Assembly: GCA_050480245.1 (NCBI GenBank)
Contig: JBCNEQ010000019.1
Source of the DNA: Anoxybacillus sp050480245
GTDB taxonomy: Bacteria; Bacillota; Bacilli; Bacillales; Anoxybacillaceae
Strand: one strand, 5' to 3'
Length of the DNA: 64,000 nt
Below the pieces are notes generated by a model. That model was not told the origin of the DNA, searched no databases, and saw only the letters and a list, made by a program, of their open reading frames with translations. Of the stretch, positions 1 to 7,846 are shown piece after piece. The position numbers and the translations under genes were made by a program. Position 1 is the first letter of the stretch; the number at the start of each line of letters is the position of its first letter.

Positions 1-1
1 C

Positions 2-880
2 GTGAAAATGATCGACAGTTTGCTGACGGTTGGAAAAGGGCAGCGTGTCGGAATTTTTGCTGGCTCTGGCGTCGGAAAAAGTACGTTAATGGGGATGATT
101 GCTCGCAACACAAACGCAGATTTAAACGTCATTGCGCTGATCGGCGAACGTGGCCGTGAAGTGCGCGAGTTTATTGAGCGCGACCTCGGTCCAGAAGGGC
201 TGAAACGATCTATTGTCGTTGTAGCGACGTCAGATCAGCCTGCGCTGATGCGCATTAAAGGAGCGTATACAGCCACGGCCATTGCCGAATATTTTCGCGA
301 TCAAGGGCTTAACGTCATGTTTATGATGGACTCGGTCACGCGCGTTGCGATGGCACAGCGCGAGGTCGGATTAGCTGTCGGGGAGCCGCCGACGACGAAA
401 GGATATACACCGTCTGTTTTTGCTATTTTACCGAAATTGCTTGAGCGAACAGGGACGAACGAACACGGAACGATTACCGCGTTTTATACGGTGCTCGTTG
501 ACGGCGATGATATGAATGAGCCGATTGCTGATACCGTTCGTGGCATTTTAGACGGGCACTTCGTATTAGAACGACAACTAGCAAATAAAGGTCAATACCC
601 AGCGATTAACGTATTAAAAAGCGTCAGCCGCGTCATGAACTACATTGTCACGCCAGAACATCGAAAAATGGCAGAGAAGCTACGTGAGCTGTTAGCGACA
701 TACGTTCAGTCTGAAGATTTAATTCAAATTGGTGCGTATAAACGTGGCTCGTCGCGAGAAATTGACGAAGCGATTCGCTACTATCCGAAAATCATTTCAT
801 TTTTAAAGCAAGATGTTCATGAATCGTACACAATTAACGAAAGCGTTCAACAGTTGTTTCAACTTATTGAACAAGGGTGA
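2..880 (+). CDS. fliI: Flagellum-specific ATPase FliI (C-terminal part, cut by window edge)
   Basis: FliI is the hexameric ATPase of the flagellar type III export apparatus at the cytoplasmic base of the motor; it helps unfold and deliver export substrates with FliH and FliJ. The visible 292 residues carry the P-loop GSGVGKST near fragment residues 21-28, a Walker B-like segment ending in MMDSVTR near 104-113, and the family's conserved GERGREVREF and TVLVDGDDMNEPI segments. Full FliI is about 440 residues, so roughly the first third lies left of the window and the apparent GTG at base 2 is an internal codon. fliJ follows after 7 bases. The identification is secure. Confidence 0.95.
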   Translation: MKMIDSLLTVGKGQRVGIFAGSGVGKSTLMGMIARNTNADLNVIALIGERGREVREFIERDLGPEGLKRSIVVVATSDQPALMRIKGAYTATAIAEYFRDQGLNVMFMMDSVTRVAMAQREVGLAVGEPPTTKGYTPSVFAILPKLLERTGTNEHGTITAFYTVLVDGDDMNEPIADTVRGILDGHFVLERQLANKGQYPAINVLKSVSRVMNYIVTPEHRKMAEKLRELLATYVQSEDLIQIGAYKRGSSREIDEAIRYYPKIISFLKQDVHESYTINESVQQLFQLIEQG

Positions 881-887
881 ATAAATA

Positions 888-1331
888 ATGGCACCGTTTA
901 AATTAACAAAAATTTTAAACTTGAAAGAACATGAAAAGCAAAAAGCATTGCACGAATATGAAGAAGCGCGTAGCCGATTTGAAGAAGTGGCTGAAAAGCT
1001 ATACCATTTTTTAAAGCAAAAAGAAGATTATGAAGAACAACATAAACAACAATTACAATTAGGGCTAGCGATTCAACATATTCGTTCGTTTCAAAGATTT
1101 ATGAACAATTTGCAACGCGTCATTGATCATTATCAACATCTCGTTATGCAAGCACGTCAACAAATGGAATTGAAACAACTCAAATTAGTTGAGTTGAATG
1201 TCGAAGTGAAAAAATACGAAAAAATAAAAGAAAAATATGACGACATGATTGCAGCGCAACTACGAATGGCTGAACAAAAACAGATGGACGATATTTCCAT
1301 ACAGCAATATTGCTATCGAGAAACAAGGTGA
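888..1331 (+). CDS. fliJ: Flagellar export chaperone/stalk protein FliJ
   Basis: The 147-residue protein is almost entirely helical and charged, rich in Glu, Gln and Lys, as expected for the antiparallel coiled coil of FliJ, which sits in the centre of the FliI ATPase ring and links it to the FlhA gate. It has no membrane segment and no catalytic motif. Length and position directly after fliI fit the family; sequence alone would be weaker, because FliJ proteins are poorly conserved. The ATG follows a modest ribosome site (AAGGGTGA, about 7 bases upstream) that overlaps the end of fliI, suggesting coupled translation. Confidence 0.88.
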   Translation: MAPFKLTKILNLKEHEKQKALHEYEEARSRFEEVAEKLYHFLKQKEDYEEQHKQQLQLGLAIQHIRSFQRFMNNLQRVIDHYQHLVMQARQQMELKQLKLVELNVEVKKYEKIKEKYDDMIAAQLRMAEQKQMDDISIQQYCYRETR

Positions 1332-1337
1332 GCGTCA

Positions 1338-1946
1338 ATGGAACAGTTTGAAAAAGAAGAAGAAACGAAAAAAACAAGCAAGTTTCAATGGTTTCTTTTT
1401 GTCGTTTTTATTCCGCTTTTATTTACGATCTCGGTTGTTTTGTTGATTTTAACATTCTCTGGCATTAACGTATTTGAACAAGGGAAAAAATATGCAAGTC
1501 AATTGCCGTTTGTTTCGCAATGGATTGAAGGAACAGAAGCAAACGAAAAAAAGAAACTGCAAGAACAAATTGTCGAGTTAAAAGCAACGATTGTTGAAAA
1601 AGAGAAACAACTAAAAAAAGCGAACGATGCGCTCAAAGAAAAAGAAGCGGAAATTGATGCGCTAAAGCAAGAAATCGCACGTTTGCAGACAGAAAAAGAA
1701 CAAGCACAACAGCCGACAACACCGTCAACAGAGCAGACAGATGCTACGCGTGTAGACGTTGTGAAAATGTATGAGACGATGTCACCAAAAAAAGCAGCGG
1801 AAATTATTCCGCAAATGTCGGATCAAGAAGCGGTCAATTTGTTGTCAAAATTGAAAGCAGACAAAGTGGCGGCCATTTTAGAAAAAATGGATGCACAAAA
1901 TGCGGCAAAATATACGAGCTTACTTGCGAAAAAAGCGAACAATTGA
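1338..1946 (+). CDS. ylxF: YlxF-like membrane-anchored coiled-coil protein with MgtE-N-type domain
   Basis: The 202-residue protein starts with a charged cytoplasmic stretch, then one transmembrane helix (about residues 16-40), a long Lys/Glu coiled coil (about 65-115), a Pro/Thr/Gln linker, and a C-terminal helical domain with MSPKKAAEIIPQMSD and KVAAILEKMDA. That last part resembles the MgtE intracellular N domain found in flagellar proteins at this locus, including MotE-type stator chaperones of other bacteria. A role in motor or export assembly is inferred from position between fliJ and fliK; no biochemical role is evident. Its stop overlaps the ribosome site of fliK. Confidence 0.8.
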   Translation: MEQFEKEEETKKTSKFQWFLFVVFIPLLFTISVVLLILTFSGINVFEQGKKYASQLPFVSQWIEGTEANEKKKLQEQIVELKATIVEKEKQLKKANDALKEKEAEIDALKQEIARLQTEKEQAQQPTTPSTEQTDATRVDVVKMYETMSPKKAAEIIPQMSDQEAVNLLSKLKADKVAAILEKMDAQNAAKYTSLLAKKANN

Positions 1947-1960
1947 AAGGAGGTGAAAAA

Positions 1961-3196
1961 ATGAATATCGCGGCGATTTCTTCCATGGCTCCATTCAGCG
2001 GATCAAATCAACAAACGACTGTTGAAACGGGCGATGGATATGCATTTGCTCATTTGCTTTCCTCGTTGCGTCAAAAATCGGAGCCGGTGCAACCGTTGTC
2101 AGAACAGTCGGAAGCGATGCAACGAATCGATTGGGAGCAGTTGCAGCAATGGTTTGCTCAACTTCCGCTTCATGATGGATATGCCGAGAGACAAACGTTA
2201 GCAAATGAAATGATTCAATCGTTTCTTTCTCTTTTGCCAGAAGAAACGAAAGAACAAATCGTTCAACAATTTTCAGCCGAACAGCCGTTTGAAACGATGT
2301 TTTCAGCGTCCGATGATCATGATGAAAAAGATGAACTGATGCTCGTCATCGCTCTGTTTCAACTTGAACAAAAGCAATGGACGATTCCAGAGCCGATCGT
2401 CGAACATGCACGTGCAATGCTTCGCAACGTGTTCGGAACAAACGATGAACAAAGCAATACGATGAAAGACATGTTGCAAAAATTAATCGAGTTCGGCGAC
2501 AGTGAAAAGACACGACGTCATATGGGACAAGTAGAAACAGGACAGATGCAAAAAGTTACAGGACATCCACGTGCTTTATTTTCGACTGTTGATCGTGAAA
2601 AAGCGATATCCGATATGAAATACGCTGTTGCACGTTTACAAGAACAACCTTGGCAACCTATACAAAAAGAAGTTGCACCATTACCACAAGAGCGTAAGCA
2701 ACCGATTGTTCGCCTGTCGGAACAGATGCTACATGTCGCTCAACAATCAGATGATAAACATGTCCCGTTTGACCGACCAACGATTGATACGACGAATGAA
2801 ACACCGTTTGTCGCACAGTTTGAGCGAATTGTTCGTTCAAGTCAATTCACGCGATGGAAAAACGGCAATGCACAAATGCTTATTCGCCTTCATCCTGAAC
2901 ATTTAGGATATATAACAATTAAGCTTATTCAACAAAAAGGAAAGCTAACGGCAAAAATGATTACATCGACCGAAGCGGCGAAACAGCTAGTGGAACAACA
3001 TATTCATCAGCTTGCGCATATTGCCGATCACATTACGGTTGAACAATTTAACGTATTTGATCAAGCGAAATTTCGCGATCATTCATTCCAGCAACAAAAG
3101 CAGCAACAGCAACAACAAGAGCAACAAAGAGAAGAGAAAAGTGAGCGTGATCAATCGTTTGATGAGTGGTTAAAAGAGTGGTTTGACTTTGAATAG
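1961..3196 (+). CDS. fliK: Flagellar hook-length control protein FliK
   Basis: FliK is secreted as a molecular ruler during hook growth and then switches FlhB specificity from rod/hook to filament substrates. The 411-residue product has a low-complexity N-terminal half and a conserved C-terminal domain whose core (ARLHPEHLG-like segment MLIRLHPEHLGYITIKL, about residues 305-322) is the FliK C-terminal signature. A Gln-rich run near residues 380-395 is encoded by CAA/CAG repeats. The ATG at 1961 follows a strong AAAGGAGGTG site; an upstream TTG at 1943 would place the start inside that site and is rejected. Confidence 0.9.
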   Translation: MNIAAISSMAPFSGSNQQTTVETGDGYAFAHLLSSLRQKSEPVQPLSEQSEAMQRIDWEQLQQWFAQLPLHDGYAERQTLANEMIQSFLSLLPEETKEQIVQQFSAEQPFETMFSASDDHDEKDELMLVIALFQLEQKQWTIPEPIVEHARAMLRNVFGTNDEQSNTMKDMLQKLIEFGDSEKTRRHMGQVETGQMQKVTGHPRALFSTVDREKAISDMKYAVARLQEQPWQPIQKEVAPLPQERKQPIVRLSEQMLHVAQQSDDKHVPFDRPTIDTTNETPFVAQFERIVRSSQFTRWKNGNAQMLIRLHPEHLGYITIKLIQQKGKLTAKMITSTEAAKQLVEQHIHQLAHIADHITVEQFNVFDQAKFRDHSFQQQKQQQQQQEQQREEKSERDQSFDEWLKEWFDFE

Positions 3197-3206
3197 AGGT
3201 GATCAT

Positions 3207-3674
3207 ATGACTGCGATCGATCCAAGTTTGCTTTTATCGCAACGCCAAGTCGCGCAGCGTGAAACAGGGAAAAGCTCGTTAGGAAAAGATGATTTTTTGA
3301 AAATTTTAATTACTCAATTGCAACACCAAGATCCGCTCAATCCGATGGAAGACCGGGAATTTATTTCACAAATGGCAAACTTTTCATCACTTGAGCAAAT
3401 GGTCAATATGTCAAATATGATGAGCAAGTTTATTGAGACACAAACGGGTACATCGGAAAAACTTACAGGCACATTAGATGCATTGCAAAAGCTTATCCAG
3501 CAACAGTCTGCGCCGTCGCTTGCACAATATAGTGAATGGATCGGCAAGACGGTAACATGGGATGAAAAAAGCGGTGTTGTTCAAGCGGTCGTTCAAAAAG
3601 GAACGGATATATGGTTAGAGCTTGAACAAGGAGAAACGGTGTTAGCCTCTCGCGTCACAAAAGTGTCGCAATAA
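3207..3674 (+). CDS. flgD: Flagellar hook-capping/assembly protein FlgD
   Basis: FlgD forms the temporary cap that guides polymerisation of hook subunits at the tip of the growing hook. The 155-residue protein shows the N-terminal family block LGKDDFLKILITQLQHQDPL with nearby NPMEDREFISQMANFSSLEQM (about residues 25-75) and a C-terminal part of the size expected for the short Bacillus FlgD. The ATG at 3207 has AGAGGTGAT just upstream; an in-frame TTG at 3183 would overlap fliK and lacks a site. It lies between fliK and the hook gene, the usual order. Confidence 0.93.
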   Translation: MTAIDPSLLLSQRQVAQRETGKSSLGKDDFLKILITQLQHQDPLNPMEDREFISQMANFSSLEQMVNMSNMMSKFIETQTGTSEKLTGTLDALQKLIQQQSAPSLAQYSEWIGKTVTWDEKSGVVQAVVQKGTDIWLELEQGETVLASRVTKVSQ

Positions 3675-3687
3675 AGGAGGTGAGAAA

Positions 3688-4050
3688 ATGAATCGCATTC
3701 AATTTTTTCCGCACACCCCGTTGATTCCGGCGAAAAAACAGGCGGCTGTCCAAACAGAGCAACAATCGTTTCGCGATGCGCTTATTGAAGCAGGAAAAGG
3801 GCTAAAAATAAGCAAACATGCGCAACAACGTTTGCAAGAGCGAAATATTCACATTAACGACGAACAGTGGGCGATGATTGGGCAAAAAATTGTAGAGGCG
3901 AAACAAAAAGGGGTGCGCGATTCACTCGTCATTACAAATGAAGCTGCATTAATTGTGAGCGCTGTGAATGAAACGGTCATTACTGCAATGGATCGCAATG
4001 AAGCACAGAGCCAATTGTTTACAAACATTAACGGAGCCATTATTATATAA
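3688..4050 (+). CDS. Small flagellar-operon protein (TIGR02530-type), function unknown
   Basis: This 120-residue soluble protein has the pattern of the conserved 'flagellar operon protein' family found beside flgD in many Firmicutes: a variable N terminus, then a helical core with SKHAQQRLQERNIHINDEQW (about residues 41-60) and a C-terminal segment NEAALIVSAVNETVITAMDR. It has no signal peptide or membrane helix. The ATG follows a near-perfect AAAGGAGGTGAG site overlapping the end of flgD, so it should be well translated. A role as chaperone or hook-assembly factor would be a guess. An 82-base gap separates it from flgE. Confidence 0.8.
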   Translation: MNRIQFFPHTPLIPAKKQAAVQTEQQSFRDALIEAGKGLKISKHAQQRLQERNIHINDEQWAMIGQKIVEAKQKGVRDSLVITNEAALIVSAVNETVITAMDRNEAQSQLFTNINGAIII

Positions 4051-4132
4051 GGCTGGACCTTTACAGGAAGCCTTTGAGCGTGCGGAATGACAGAAGCCGC
4101 TCATTTAAAATGATGAGAAAGGGAGAGGTTTT

Positions 4133-4954
4133 ATGCTACGTTCTATGTACTCTGGAATCGGAGGAATGAAAAATTTCCAAGTGAAATTGGATGTAATAGG
4201 AAATAATATTGCTAACGTAAACACATATGGTTTTAAAAAGGGACGTACTATTTTTAAAGACTTAGTTAGCCAACAAATTTCAGGAGCAAGTGGTGCGTCA
4301 GGAGGGAAAGGTGGAGTTAATCCAAAACAAGTGGGTCTAGGTTCTCAATTATCAGTTATTGATACAGTGCATACTCAAGGTAGCTTGCAAACAACAGGCC
4401 GCGTTCTTGATTTGGCGATTTCTGGAGATGGATTCTTCGTTGTTGGAAATGTAGCAACTCCACCTGGTGCTGCCACAAATTTAGCATATACGAGGGCGGG
4501 GAATTTTTATCTTGATCAAAATGGAGATATTGTAAATGCGGATGGCTTGTATTTGATAGGACAAGTAAGTAATCAAATTGGAAAAATTAACATTCCTACA
4601 GACGCTAAAAGTTTTAGCATCGGTGCAGATGGAACAGTTAGTTATGTGGATGCTTCAGGGAACTTGAGGACTGCTGGGACAATACGTTTAGCAAAATTTA
4701 ATAACAATGAGGGACTAGAGAAAGTAGGGCAAAATCTTTATCGACCAACAACAAACTCTGGTGCAGCGGTTGATACCCCTCCGGGACTGAACGGAGCAGG
4801 AATACTAGTCCCAGGTACGTTAGAAATGTCCAACGTTGACCTTTCCGAAGAGTTTACGGAAATGATTGTCGCGCAACGCGGCTTCCAAGCAAACACGCGC
4901 ATTATTACAACATCGGACGAGATTTTACAAGAATTAGTTAACTTAAAGAAATAA
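4133..4954 (+). CDS. flgE: Flagellar hook protein FlgE (FlgE/FlgF/FlgG family)
   Basis: This is the main hook subunit, exported through the flagellar type III system. The 273-residue protein has the N-terminal rod/hook signature MLRSMYSGIGGMKNFQ with ANVNTYGFKKGR, a variable middle, and the C-terminal block LEMSNVDLSEEFTEMIVAQR followed by TRIITTSDEILQELVNLKK; both ends form the D0 coiled coil. The length matches the short Bacillus hook protein. The middle, roughly 4200-4820, is visibly more AT-rich and uses different codons from the flanking genes, while the last 130 bases return to the local style, suggesting exchange of the exposed domain. A strong GGGAGAGG site precedes the ATG. Confidence 0.92.
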   Translation: MLRSMYSGIGGMKNFQVKLDVIGNNIANVNTYGFKKGRTIFKDLVSQQISGASGASGGKGGVNPKQVGLGSQLSVIDTVHTQGSLQTTGRVLDLAISGDGFFVVGNVATPPGAATNLAYTRAGNFYLDQNGDIVNADGLYLIGQVSNQIGKINIPTDAKSFSIGADGTVSYVDASGNLRTAGTIRLAKFNNNEGLEKVGQNLYRPTTNSGAAVDTPPGLNGAGILVPGTLEMSNVDLSEEFTEMIVAQRGFQANTRIITTSDEILQELVNLKK

Positions 4955-4956
4955 TA

Positions 4957-5001
4957 AGGGAGGGGGGGCACTAGGCTCCGTCTAGTGCCCGCATACATAT
5001 G
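4957..5001 (+). promoter_or_regulatory. Shine-Dalgarno, hairpin and start codon arrangement of swrD
   Basis: AAGGGAGGG at 4957-4965 is the only plausible ribosome site for swrD but ends 33 bases before its ATG (4999). Between them is a perfect 9-bp inverted repeat, GGGCACTAG (4966-4974) and CTAGTGCCC (4982-4990), with a 7-base loop. If it folds, the Shine-Dalgarno lies about 8 nt from the ATG. No in-frame alternative start exists, because a TAG lies at 4972 in the reading frame. Spacers shortened by a hairpin are known from phage T4 genes 25 and 38; the mechanism here is inference. Confidence 0.6.
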
Positions 5002-5226
5002 ATTACATTAACGCGGTTAAATGGAAAACAATTCACACTAAACGCGATATACATAGAACAAGTTGAAGCGTTCCCAGACACGACCATTACGTTAACGAAT
5101 GGCAAAAAGTTTGTCGTGCGGGAGTCTGTTGAAGATGTTATGTTATTAGTAGAAACGTTTTATCGTAACATTTCTGTTCTCGGATTAAGGAGAGATGCGG
5201 AGGGATCCGACGTTGAAGGACAATAA
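4999..5226 (+). CDS. swrD: Swarming motility protein SwrD (FlbD family)
   Basis: The 75-residue protein begins MITLTRLNGKQFTLNAIYIE and continues DTTITLTNGKKFVVRES, the pattern of the FlbD/SwrD family (formerly YlzI). In Bacillus subtilis SwrD raises flagellar motor torque and is needed for swarming; transfer of that role is by homology and position between flgE and fliL. The ATG is fixed by the family N terminus, although its ribosome site is 33 bases away behind a hairpin. The 3' end overlaps the start of fliL by 14 bases, so translation is probably coupled. Confidence 0.9.
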   Translation: MITLTRLNGKQFTLNAIYIEQVEAFPDTTITLTNGKKFVVRESVEDVMLLVETFYRNISVLGLRRDAEGSDVEGQ

Positions 5227-5641
5227 AATGTTAAAAATTATGCTTATTGTCATGGGGGGTATTACGCTAGTTAGCGTCGTCGCGCTTGTTGTCGTTATGA
5301 AATTTATGGGGAATGATGAACCGAAAGAGCCGTCGGTCGATGAAATTGTTGCAAGCTCGTTTGACGTGCCCGAAATGATGACGAATTTAATGGATGGTAG
5401 CTTTATTAAAATTGCGTTTAAAATTCAAACAGATAGCGAAAAGGCAAAAGAAGAAGCAGAAAAACGCGATTTTCAAATTAAAAGTATCATTATTGAAGAG
5501 CTGTCAGAAATGACGGCGGAGCAGTTTAAAGGAAAGCAAGGAAAACTTCTTTTAGAGAAAAAACTGCGCGAACGCATAAACGAGCTTATGCAAGAAGGAA
5601 AAGTTGAGAAAATTTATATAACCTCCTTTATTCTCCAGTAA
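5213..5641 (+). CDS. fliL: Flagellar basal-body-associated protein FliL
   Basis: FliL is a single-pass inner-membrane protein that surrounds the stators and supports torque. The 142-residue product has a short cytoplasmic N terminus, one transmembrane helix (about residues 6-28, IMLIVMGGITLVSVVALVVVMKF) and an extracytoplasmic domain with the family pattern ending KVEKIYITSFILQ. TTG at 5213 is preferred: GGAGGG (5199-5204) lies 8 bases upstream. The ATG at 5195 in the same frame would need a site only one or two bases away. It overlaps swrD. Confidence 0.88.
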   Translation: MKDNKMLKIMLIVMGGITLVSVVALVVVMKFMGNDEPKEPSVDEIVASSFDVPEMMTNLMDGSFIKIAFKIQTDSEKAKEEAEKRDFQIKSIIIEELSEMTAEQFKGKQGKLLLEKKLRERINELMQEGKVEKIYITSFILQ

Positions 5642-5672
5642 ATAAAATGAATAGGAGTAGGAGGTGAGAACG

Positions 5673-6671
5673 GTGTCAGGAGAAGTTTTATCGCAAAGTG
5701 AAATAGACGCCCTGCTTGCAGCGCTATCCGCGGGAGAAATGAGCGCTGATGAACTGAAAAAAGAAGAAGCAGAAAAAAAAGTGAAAGTATACGACTTTAA
5801 ACGGGCATTGCGGTTTTCTAAAGACCAAATTCGCAGTTTGACGCGCATCCACGAAAACTTTGCCCGATTGTTAACGACGTTTTTTTCCGCGCAGTTGCGC
5901 ACATATGTGCAAATTTCTGTCGCATCGGCTGACCAATTGCCATATGAAGAATTTATTCGCTCCATTCCGAAAATGACGATTTTAACAGTATTTGAAGTCC
6001 CGCCTCTTGATGGGCGCGTACTGTTAGAAGTCAATCCTAATATCGCCTATGCGATGCTTGATCGCGTACTAGGTGGCAGAGGTGTGAGTTTAAATAAAAT
6101 TGAAAATTTAACAGAAATTGAAACGAAAATTATGTCCAATTTGTTTGAAAAAGCGTTCAGCAACTTGCGCGAAGCGTGGGAATCTGTTGCGGACATCGAT
6201 CCGATGCTTACAGATTTTGAAGTGAACCCGCAATTTTTACAAATGGTATCACCGAATGAAACGATCGTTGTCATTTCGTTAAATACGCAAATTGGCGATA
6301 CGAGTGGAATGATTAATATTTGTATTCCGCATGTGGTGTTAGAGCCAATTATTCCGAAATTGTCTGTCCATTATTGGATGCAAACGCAAAAAAAAGAGCG
6401 TGAACCAGGAGAAGTTGCAACGCTACAAAAGCGATTAAAGCAAACGAAAGTGCCGATGATTGCGGAACTTGGCACATCGACCATTTCCGTACAAGAGTTT
6501 CTGCAACTTTCCGTTGGCGATGTGATTCAGCTTGATCAAACGGTGCGCGATCCGCTTATTATTAAAGTAGGAGACGTGCCGAAATTTATCGGTCAGCCAG
6601 GAAAAATGAATAAACGATTAGCCGTACAAATTTTGGATGTCATAAAGGGGGAAGACGGCGATGATGAGTGA
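5673..6671 (+). CDS. fliM: Flagellar motor switch protein FliM
   Basis: FliM is the C-ring component that binds phosphorylated CheY and controls rotation direction. The 332-residue protein has the N-terminal CheY-binding peptide LSQSEIDALLAAL (about residues 5-17), a CheC-like middle domain, and a C-terminal SpoA/FliN-like domain near 250-330 (LGTSTISVQEFLQLSVGDVIQLD). GTG at 5673 is chosen because AGGAGGT lies 7 bases upstream; a GTG at 5664 falls within that site. Two A8 runs occur within the gene (5773-5780 and 6388-6395). The end overlaps fliY by 11 bases. Confidence 0.95.
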   Translation: MSGEVLSQSEIDALLAALSAGEMSADELKKEEAEKKVKVYDFKRALRFSKDQIRSLTRIHENFARLLTTFFSAQLRTYVQISVASADQLPYEEFIRSIPKMTILTVFEVPPLDGRVLLEVNPNIAYAMLDRVLGGRGVSLNKIENLTEIETKIMSNLFEKAFSNLREAWESVADIDPMLTDFEVNPQFLQMVSPNETIVVISLNTQIGDTSGMINICIPHVVLEPIIPKLSVHYWMQTQKKEREPGEVATLQKRLKQTKVPMIAELGTSTISVQEFLQLSVGDVIQLDQTVRDPLIIKVGDVPKFIGQPGKMNKRLAVQILDVIKGEDGDDE

Positions 6672-7827
6672 CGATATGTTATCTCAAGATGAGATTGATG
6701 CGTTGTTGCGGGGAATTGAAGAAGACCCGATGCCGTCTAGCACAATGTCGATTGATGAAGTGTTGACGCCGATTGAACAAGATGCGCTTGGTGAGATCGG
6801 GAATATTTCGTTTGGCAGTTCAGCGACAGCGTTATCGATGTTACTAAATCAAAAAGTTGAAATTACGACGCCGAACGTTTCGCTTATTGAGCGTGCGCGC
6901 ATCGCTGAAGAGTTTCCGCATCCGTACGTTGCGATTCAAGTCAGCTATACCGAAGGATTTTTAGGAACAAATTTACTTGTCATTAAACAATCTGACGCTG
7001 CGATTATCGCAGATTTAATGATGGGGGGGGATGGCACAAATCCATCCGCCTCTATGGATGAAATTCAATTGAGTGCTGTACAAGAAGCGATGAACCAAAT
7101 GATGGGTTCGGCTGCGACGTCGATGTCGACGATCTTTAGCAAAAAAGTTGATATTTCCCCACCAAGCTTGCATTTGCTTGATTTGTCAGAAGGCGAAGGA
7201 TTTGAATATTTGCCGCCGGACGATGTACTTGTTAAAGTATCGTTCCGTTTAAAAGTAGGCAATTTAATTGATTCGAATATTATGCAACTGTTGCCAATTC
7301 ATTTTGCGAAAGAATTAGTCGAAAATTTATTAAATCCGTATAGTACAAAGACCGAAACATCAGCTACAATAAATACGAACGAGCCACGCCAAACAGCGCC
7401 ATCCGCACAAACGAAACCAGCACAAACGAAACCAGCGCCTTCATCGGCTCAACAAACGCAAAAAGAAGCTCCTCAACATTTTGGGACGGGAGCCGTGCAG
7501 CAGCCTGTCAACGTCCAGCCTGTTGCTTTTGCGAGTTTTGAACCAGCGCCATTGCCAGAGGCGGAGTCGCGCAATCTTGATATGTTGCTTGACATTCCGT
7601 TGCAAGTGACGGTAGAGCTTGGGCGAACGAAGCGTTCTGTGCAAGATATTTTAAGTTTATCTTCAGGATCGATTATTGAGCTTGATAAACTGGCTGGTGA
7701 GCCGGTTGACATTTTAGTGAACAATAAATTGATTGCCAAAGGTGAAGTGGTTGTCATCGATGAAAATTTCGGGGTGCGGGTGACAAGCATTATTAGCCAG
7801 AGCGATCGGTTAAACAAATTACGATAA
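6661..7827 (+). CDS. fliY: Flagellar motor switch phosphatase FliY
   Basis: FliY replaces FliN in Bacillus motors and dephosphorylates CheY-P at the switch. The 388-residue protein has a CheY-binding N-terminal peptide (LSQDEIDALLRGI), two CheC-type phosphatase helices (IGNISFGSSATALSMLLN near 44-60 and VQEAMNQMMGSAATSMSTIF near 140-160), a Pro/Thr/Gln linker (about 235-290) holding a duplicated AQTKP unit, and a C-terminal FliN/SpoA domain (LDIPLQVTVELGRTKRSV onward). An uninterrupted run of eight G (7023-7030) lies in the coding sequence. ATG at 6661 overlaps fliM; ATG at 6664 is an equally possible start. Confidence 0.95.
   Translation: MMSDDMLSQDEIDALLRGIEEDPMPSSTMSIDEVLTPIEQDALGEIGNISFGSSATALSMLLNQKVEITTPNVSLIERARIAEEFPHPYVAIQVSYTEGFLGTNLLVIKQSDAAIIADLMMGGDGTNPSASMDEIQLSAVQEAMNQMMGSAATSMSTIFSKKVDISPPSLHLLDLSEGEGFEYLPPDDVLVKVSFRLKVGNLIDSNIMQLLPIHFAKELVENLLNPYSTKTETSATINTNEPRQTAPSAQTKPAQTKPAPSSAQQTQKEAPQHFGTGAVQQPVNVQPVAFASFEPAPLPEAESRNLDMLLDIPLQVTVELGRTKRSVQDILSLSSGSIIELDKLAGEPVDILVNNKLIAKGEVVVIDENFGVRVTSIISQSDRLNKLR
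7405..7434 (+). repeat. 15-bp perfect tandem duplication in the fliY linker
   Basis: The 15-base unit GCACAAACGAAACCA occurs twice head to tail (7405-7419 and 7420-7434), encoding Ala-Gln-Thr-Lys-Pro twice in the flexible linker between the phosphatase and FliN-like domains. The unit length keeps the reading frame, so copy-number change would only lengthen or shorten the linker. Confidence 0.85.
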
Positions 7828-7846
7828 TTCGGGAGGTTTTTGGAGA

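Noticed and set aside
3092..3126. CAA/CAG-rich repeat in fliK as a mobile or regulatory repeat
   Set aside because: Irregular codon-level repeat giving a Gln-rich linker, common in FliK; no exact unit.
5552..6034. 160-codon minus-strand open frame across fliL and fliM
   Set aside because: Antisense to two secure genes and without any recognisable domain.
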